Shown here one piece after another: positions 60,293 through 64,000 of a stretch of DNA of 64,000 bases. The notes under the pieces were generated by a model. That model was given only the letters and a program-made list of their open reading frames with translations, did not search any database and had not been told where the DNA came from. Both the position numbers and the translations under genes were made by a program. Origin of the DNA: Bugula neritina (taxonomy: Eukaryota; Bryozoa; Gymnolaemata; Cheilostomatida; Bugulidae); NCBI GenBank assembly GCA_964035545.1, contig OZ037771.1, positions 7,916,690 through 7,980,689 on the forward strand. Direction: 5' to 3'. Position 1 is the first letter of the stretch. Each line of letters starts with the position of its first letter.

Positions 60293-60883
60293 ATTTTCAC
60301 CTTTCGACCAACTTCAAAACTGCCATGCATTGAGGTAGGAAATAGTTGTAAAACAATATAATTTAAGCTAATATAATAAAAAATAATTAACCAATATTGT
60401 TGTACACAATCAGGATAGAGCTGAAACTTTTATAACATAGGGTACAGCAATACTCAATAATAATAATAATAATAAATAATAACAAGTTTGCAATAATCAG
60501 AATGTTCTCTTATTTGCGTAGTAATGAAACAGTATATTAAAAACAACAATATAGTTATCTACTCATTGCTGCAATAACACCGGACATACATACAAATCAA
60601 ATCACTAAATAATAGTTATGATATTACGATATATGTAAGCTTAATATATGATCAAATTGCAGCAATAACTGCTACAGGTGAAAATTTATAAACACTAGTA
60701 GCAGGTTGTGGCATGCCTGATCTTCTTGAAACACCAGTTACTCATTAATTGCACTTGCCAGGGTGACAAAAGAATTTTCCGAAATTTGACTCTAGTTATT
60801 AGGGACTCCCTTTTGACACTACCATAGTCCATGAGATGACACTAGTGTTCAAGTGCTTGCAAGTGACAGACCATCAAATAATA

Positions 60884-63800
60884 CTAATGCTCAGGCATTC
60901 CGTTAGATTGTATATTTAATGCTGGCATCGTGTCAGTTTGAGTGTTTGAATCAAGAAGAGCTCCGTGAGCTTCAAACCACACATTGCACTTGTTAATAGA
61001 GTTTATTCTCGCAATCTCAGCAATAGCTTGCTCATCCACGTCCGTCTCCGCAGCAGCTGCTGGTGCAGGCATGTCTGCATTCACTATCTCCACTATCTCC
61101 ATTGCATTGTCCATCTTTCCTCCTCCTGTGTGTACAAGCAATACAAATTGTATTAGTTTCTATTCGACTTATTTTTGTTTGTCTTAATTGCCAGATTGTC
61201 AGCAAAGAATAATGGACTTAAAACTATCAACTATAATAGTGCGTAGAGGGTAGAGCTCCTGTGACAAGAAGGCAATAAAACAATATGTGAGTATAAATGC
61301 TGTTTTTAGTTGAACTTACAATTCACAATCATGAGATTAATCGAGGACTATATATAATAACAAGTCAAGTTCTACAAACATGGTATTTTTAAGCTAGCAC
61401 TAAAAATTAATTTTGACAAAATTGTATGCTTGCTCTCTATTTACCTACCTAATACAAATTTAGTCTGATTTTCTTGACCCTCCCATGTAGCGGGGTCTGT
61501 AATGTCGCCTTCCAACTTCTGGCCAACTCCTAGTTTCTCATACACATTAGATAGTTTGACTGTGCACACATGTTCAGCTGTTTTTACTCTGAAAAACATG
61601 TTATTATATATTAGAATACTAGTGATAGGTGTATACTTCTGTATTAACATCATTATATGAATGGCGCTCTTTTCATTCATTGCACTACATTAGAGAGTAT
61701 ACAACTCTCAGTGCTTGCATATTCTGATATTTTAGGTAAATTCAGAGATAGCTCTTCCATTACACACTAGTTTTACACTAGATATACGGAATATAGCCAC
61801 ATAATGTCTGCAAAATTGAAATGTAAAAGCATTTGCCAATATTTACAAAACTTCTTTTGCTAATTTGGCAAGAATTGAGCGTACAAAAAATTATATAAAT
61901 ATTCTTTCAACATCATGATTATGTTTTACATATAGTGTATGCATGGGAGACTACAGCTAGTAGTAAATACCTGCTTTTAGCCGCACCCTTTGACAGTTTA
62001 TTCTTGTTTGGTTTAGTTGATTTTGGCTCTGTTGTAGAGTATTGCTGGGTTTTACTTGTTGGATCTGTTAGTTGCTTCATGGCCATGGCTGCCTCTGTGA
62101 CAAAATAAAGGTTGAAATGTGAAGGATTGGTGTGATAGAGTAAATCATATAATGTTATATAATGTTAATAAGTGTACTCCAACTTGATATATTATAAGAA
62201 TTATTGCAATATAGAATAAGTATTATATATTGTGGAATATAATGCATAGTATAACATGAGATAGAACATTCACAAGAGTTTAATGATGCAAGCTAGGAGA
62301 TGCAATGTTCTACCATAGCAAACTACGATAAAATGTACTGTCCTAGTTTGTTGATTTTTTCTACCCTACACTATCCTAACCTATCTGATACTATACTATT
62401 TTATACTATCTTATAGCACCCTAACCTACACTACACTACGCTACACTACACTGCGCTACACTGCACTGCACTGCCCTGCACTGCACTGCACTGCACTGCA
62501 CTGCACTGCACTGCACTGCACTGCACTGCACTGCACTGCACTGCACTGCACTGCACTGCACTGCACTGCACTGCACTGCACTGCACTGCACTGCACTGCA
62601 CTGCACTGCACTGCACTGCACTGCACTGCACTGCACTGCACTGCACTGCACTGCACTGCACTGCACTGCACTGCACTGCACTGCACTGCACTGCACTGCA
62701 CTGCACTGCACTGCACTACACTATACTATAGGCTACTATACTATCCTGTATTACACATGACTGTGAAAAATGGTATTTTACACCATTTTCCACCATAGCA
62801 TGGGTAAGAGCTAATCTAGTGTTATTCCAGTATTTGTAATAAGTGTCACACCAAGGACACAAGCACCTGATATAAACATTATAGGCAGGGTAAGCAGTGC
62901 TAGACCATTACAAGCTACATATATATGTTAACATAATCAGATCGGGTTCACAAGTTAATGCAATTGTTTCATTGAGCCTATTGTGTTACTATGTAATGGT
63001 GTTCATACAATTATATAATCTATTGGAGGTAACATAAGTAAATTAAAACAATGTTGAGTTCTAATTTCAAAGAAATGTGCACTAGTGAACTGTAATTGAC
63101 ACCAGTACAGTGTTATAATATAAAAATAGCAGCAATGTGAAACGTGATACACGTGATACAGCAGTAACTATTGGTATACAAGACCCCACTTAATGCAAAC
63201 TCAAAATATAAGAATGCATAACAAGTATACTTATAAATTGAAGTTAAATATGCAATAAACACCTTATATAATAATGTTTAATTTCCTTTATAATAGACAC
63301 TTAATGCATCTTCCGGATTTGTTAGGAGCGGACATATGGGAGGATGGGAGAGGGAGCAGATGGAAATTTATAAGGTGGGACAGAGAGGTTATAGTATACA
63401 ATAGAGTTGGGATTCAATTTTTTTCACATTAAAAATGAAATATAATCAAGAACTCCAGTCTATAGTTGCCTTTCCAGCAAGCAACCATGTTGCTTAGCAT
63501 AAAACACGTACCAGTTGGCAATTGTAAAAAATTTAAATATGGTAGACATATTGAGTAAATTTAGCAGTATATTAGCTTTATATTGTATTCCGAACTGTTT
63601 ATACGAGTTTTAGCATAAATTTTGTGTAAATAAAATCTGATTTCATAATTTAATAAATTGTTTTATTCTATTTACTCAAATGCAGTCTTTGTGTTACATA
63701 AAATATATATTATATATGTTTAGGCCTGAGTAATATTTTTAAAAATATTTAAAATCCGACCAGGGATTATTAGGTTGCCAAATTTCTTTGCAGCTCACAC

Positions 63801-63981
63801 ACTAAGATAGCAATAAGATATGAATTAGAGATGAAGTAAAAGAAGTGGTGGAGATGGTGAGAATAACCCCTACTCTGCTACCAATGAGGAGTGAGAACAC
63901 ATTCATTAAACCAATCCTAGAGAGGGTAGGTTGAGTAGTGAGATTAAGAACTTAATAAAACTCACCAGTGCCATTCACAGG
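60884..63981 (-). CDS. Unrecognised gene, 3' part (4 exons, 173 residues seen, 5' end beyond right edge)
   Basis: Minus exons 63981-63966 (16-nt microexon), 62094-61971, 61588-61449 and 61125-60884. Each has GT-AG boundaries and the phases (1,2,1) join into one open frame of 522 nt ending in a stop. The visible protein has four parts. First is a polar Lys/Ser/Thr-rich stretch (TTEPKSTKPNKNKLSKG) that looks like a nuclear linker. Next is a compact segment, TAEHVCTVKLSNVYEKLGVG, ending in TDPATWEGQ. Then comes an acidic Ala-rich region (ADMPAPAAAAETDVDEQ), and last a tail with KCNVWFEAHGALLDS. There is no signal peptide or membrane segment in this part. I do not recognise the family. Consistent phase over four exons supports a real gene; the microexon is the weakest element. 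Poly(A) candidates lie at 60087-60082 and 60099-60094. Confidence 0.7.
62341..62745. repeat. (CTGCA)n pentanucleotide array with CACTA flanks
   Basis: From about 62450 to 62715 the sequence is an almost perfect CTGCA repeat, over 50 units. On both sides it grades into CACTA/CTATA pentamers. The unit contains the self-complementary TGCA. All three minus frames stay open as Met-Gln-Cys-Ser-Ala-Val repeats, which is an artefact of the 5-bp unit. It lies in an intron of the unrecognised right-hand gene, about 350 nt upstream of its second visible exon. Confidence 0.96.
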
Positions 63982-64000
63982 CTAACATATATAACTCCAA

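Noticed and set aside
62395-62435. Telomere-like CCCTAA
   Set aside because: Single occurrences only, within degenerate CACTA pentamers; not a telomeric array.
62436-62716. Overlapping 86-91-codon Met-Gln-Cys-Ser-Ala-Val frames
   Set aside because: The CTGCA pentamer reads open in all three minus frames at once, so this is not coding.

Overview
This is nuclear DNA from an animal, very probably an invertebrate. The evidence is multi-exon genes with GT-AG introns from about 0.1 kb to about 5 kb, high AT content, many mini- and microsatellites, tRNA-derived SINEs, and orthologues of animal housekeeping genes. There is no bacterial-type operon, CRISPR array or phage module. I cannot fix the phylum. 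Most single-frame open stretches are chance products of repeats, so every gene model here was assembled by hand from splice sites, reading phase and family knowledge.

Layout. (1) 1-3327, minus: RPP38-like subunit of RNase P/MRP, five exons, 3' end cut by the left edge. (2) 3650-11791, plus: RAB6, six constitutive-type exons, plus an alternative in-phase last exon at 10569-10703 that encodes a second prenylatable C-terminus. The two genes are head to head over a 322-bp shared promoter interval. (3) 12240-23790: gene-poor DNA with SINE copies, minisatellites and a 34-bp perfect palindrome. (4) 24312-25931, minus: a compact four-exon 2-oxoglutarate/Fe(II) dioxygenase of prolyl-4-hydroxylase type with a recognisable proximal promoter. 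(5) 26110-41990: no gene found; SINE, minisatellites and small inverted repeats carrying octamer or AP-1-like motifs. (6) 42016-59396, minus: RBMX2 (RES-complex/spliceosome protein), nine exons including a 14-nt first coding exon. (7) 60884-63981, minus: the 3' part of an unrecognised acidic-tailed gene that enters from the right edge through a 16-nt microexon.

The genes are ordinary housekeeping functions (tRNA processing, Golgi traffic, hydroxylation, splicing) and show no sign of forming one pathway. The unusual content is architectural. RAB6 has duplicated terminal exons with different hypervariable tails. Two large tandem arrays in RAB6 begin or end exactly at real splice sites, so dozens of copies of a 5' or 3' splice-site-like sequence sit next to the authentic site. 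Several other arrays lie within about 100 nt of an exon. I found no clearly novel multi-gene system.
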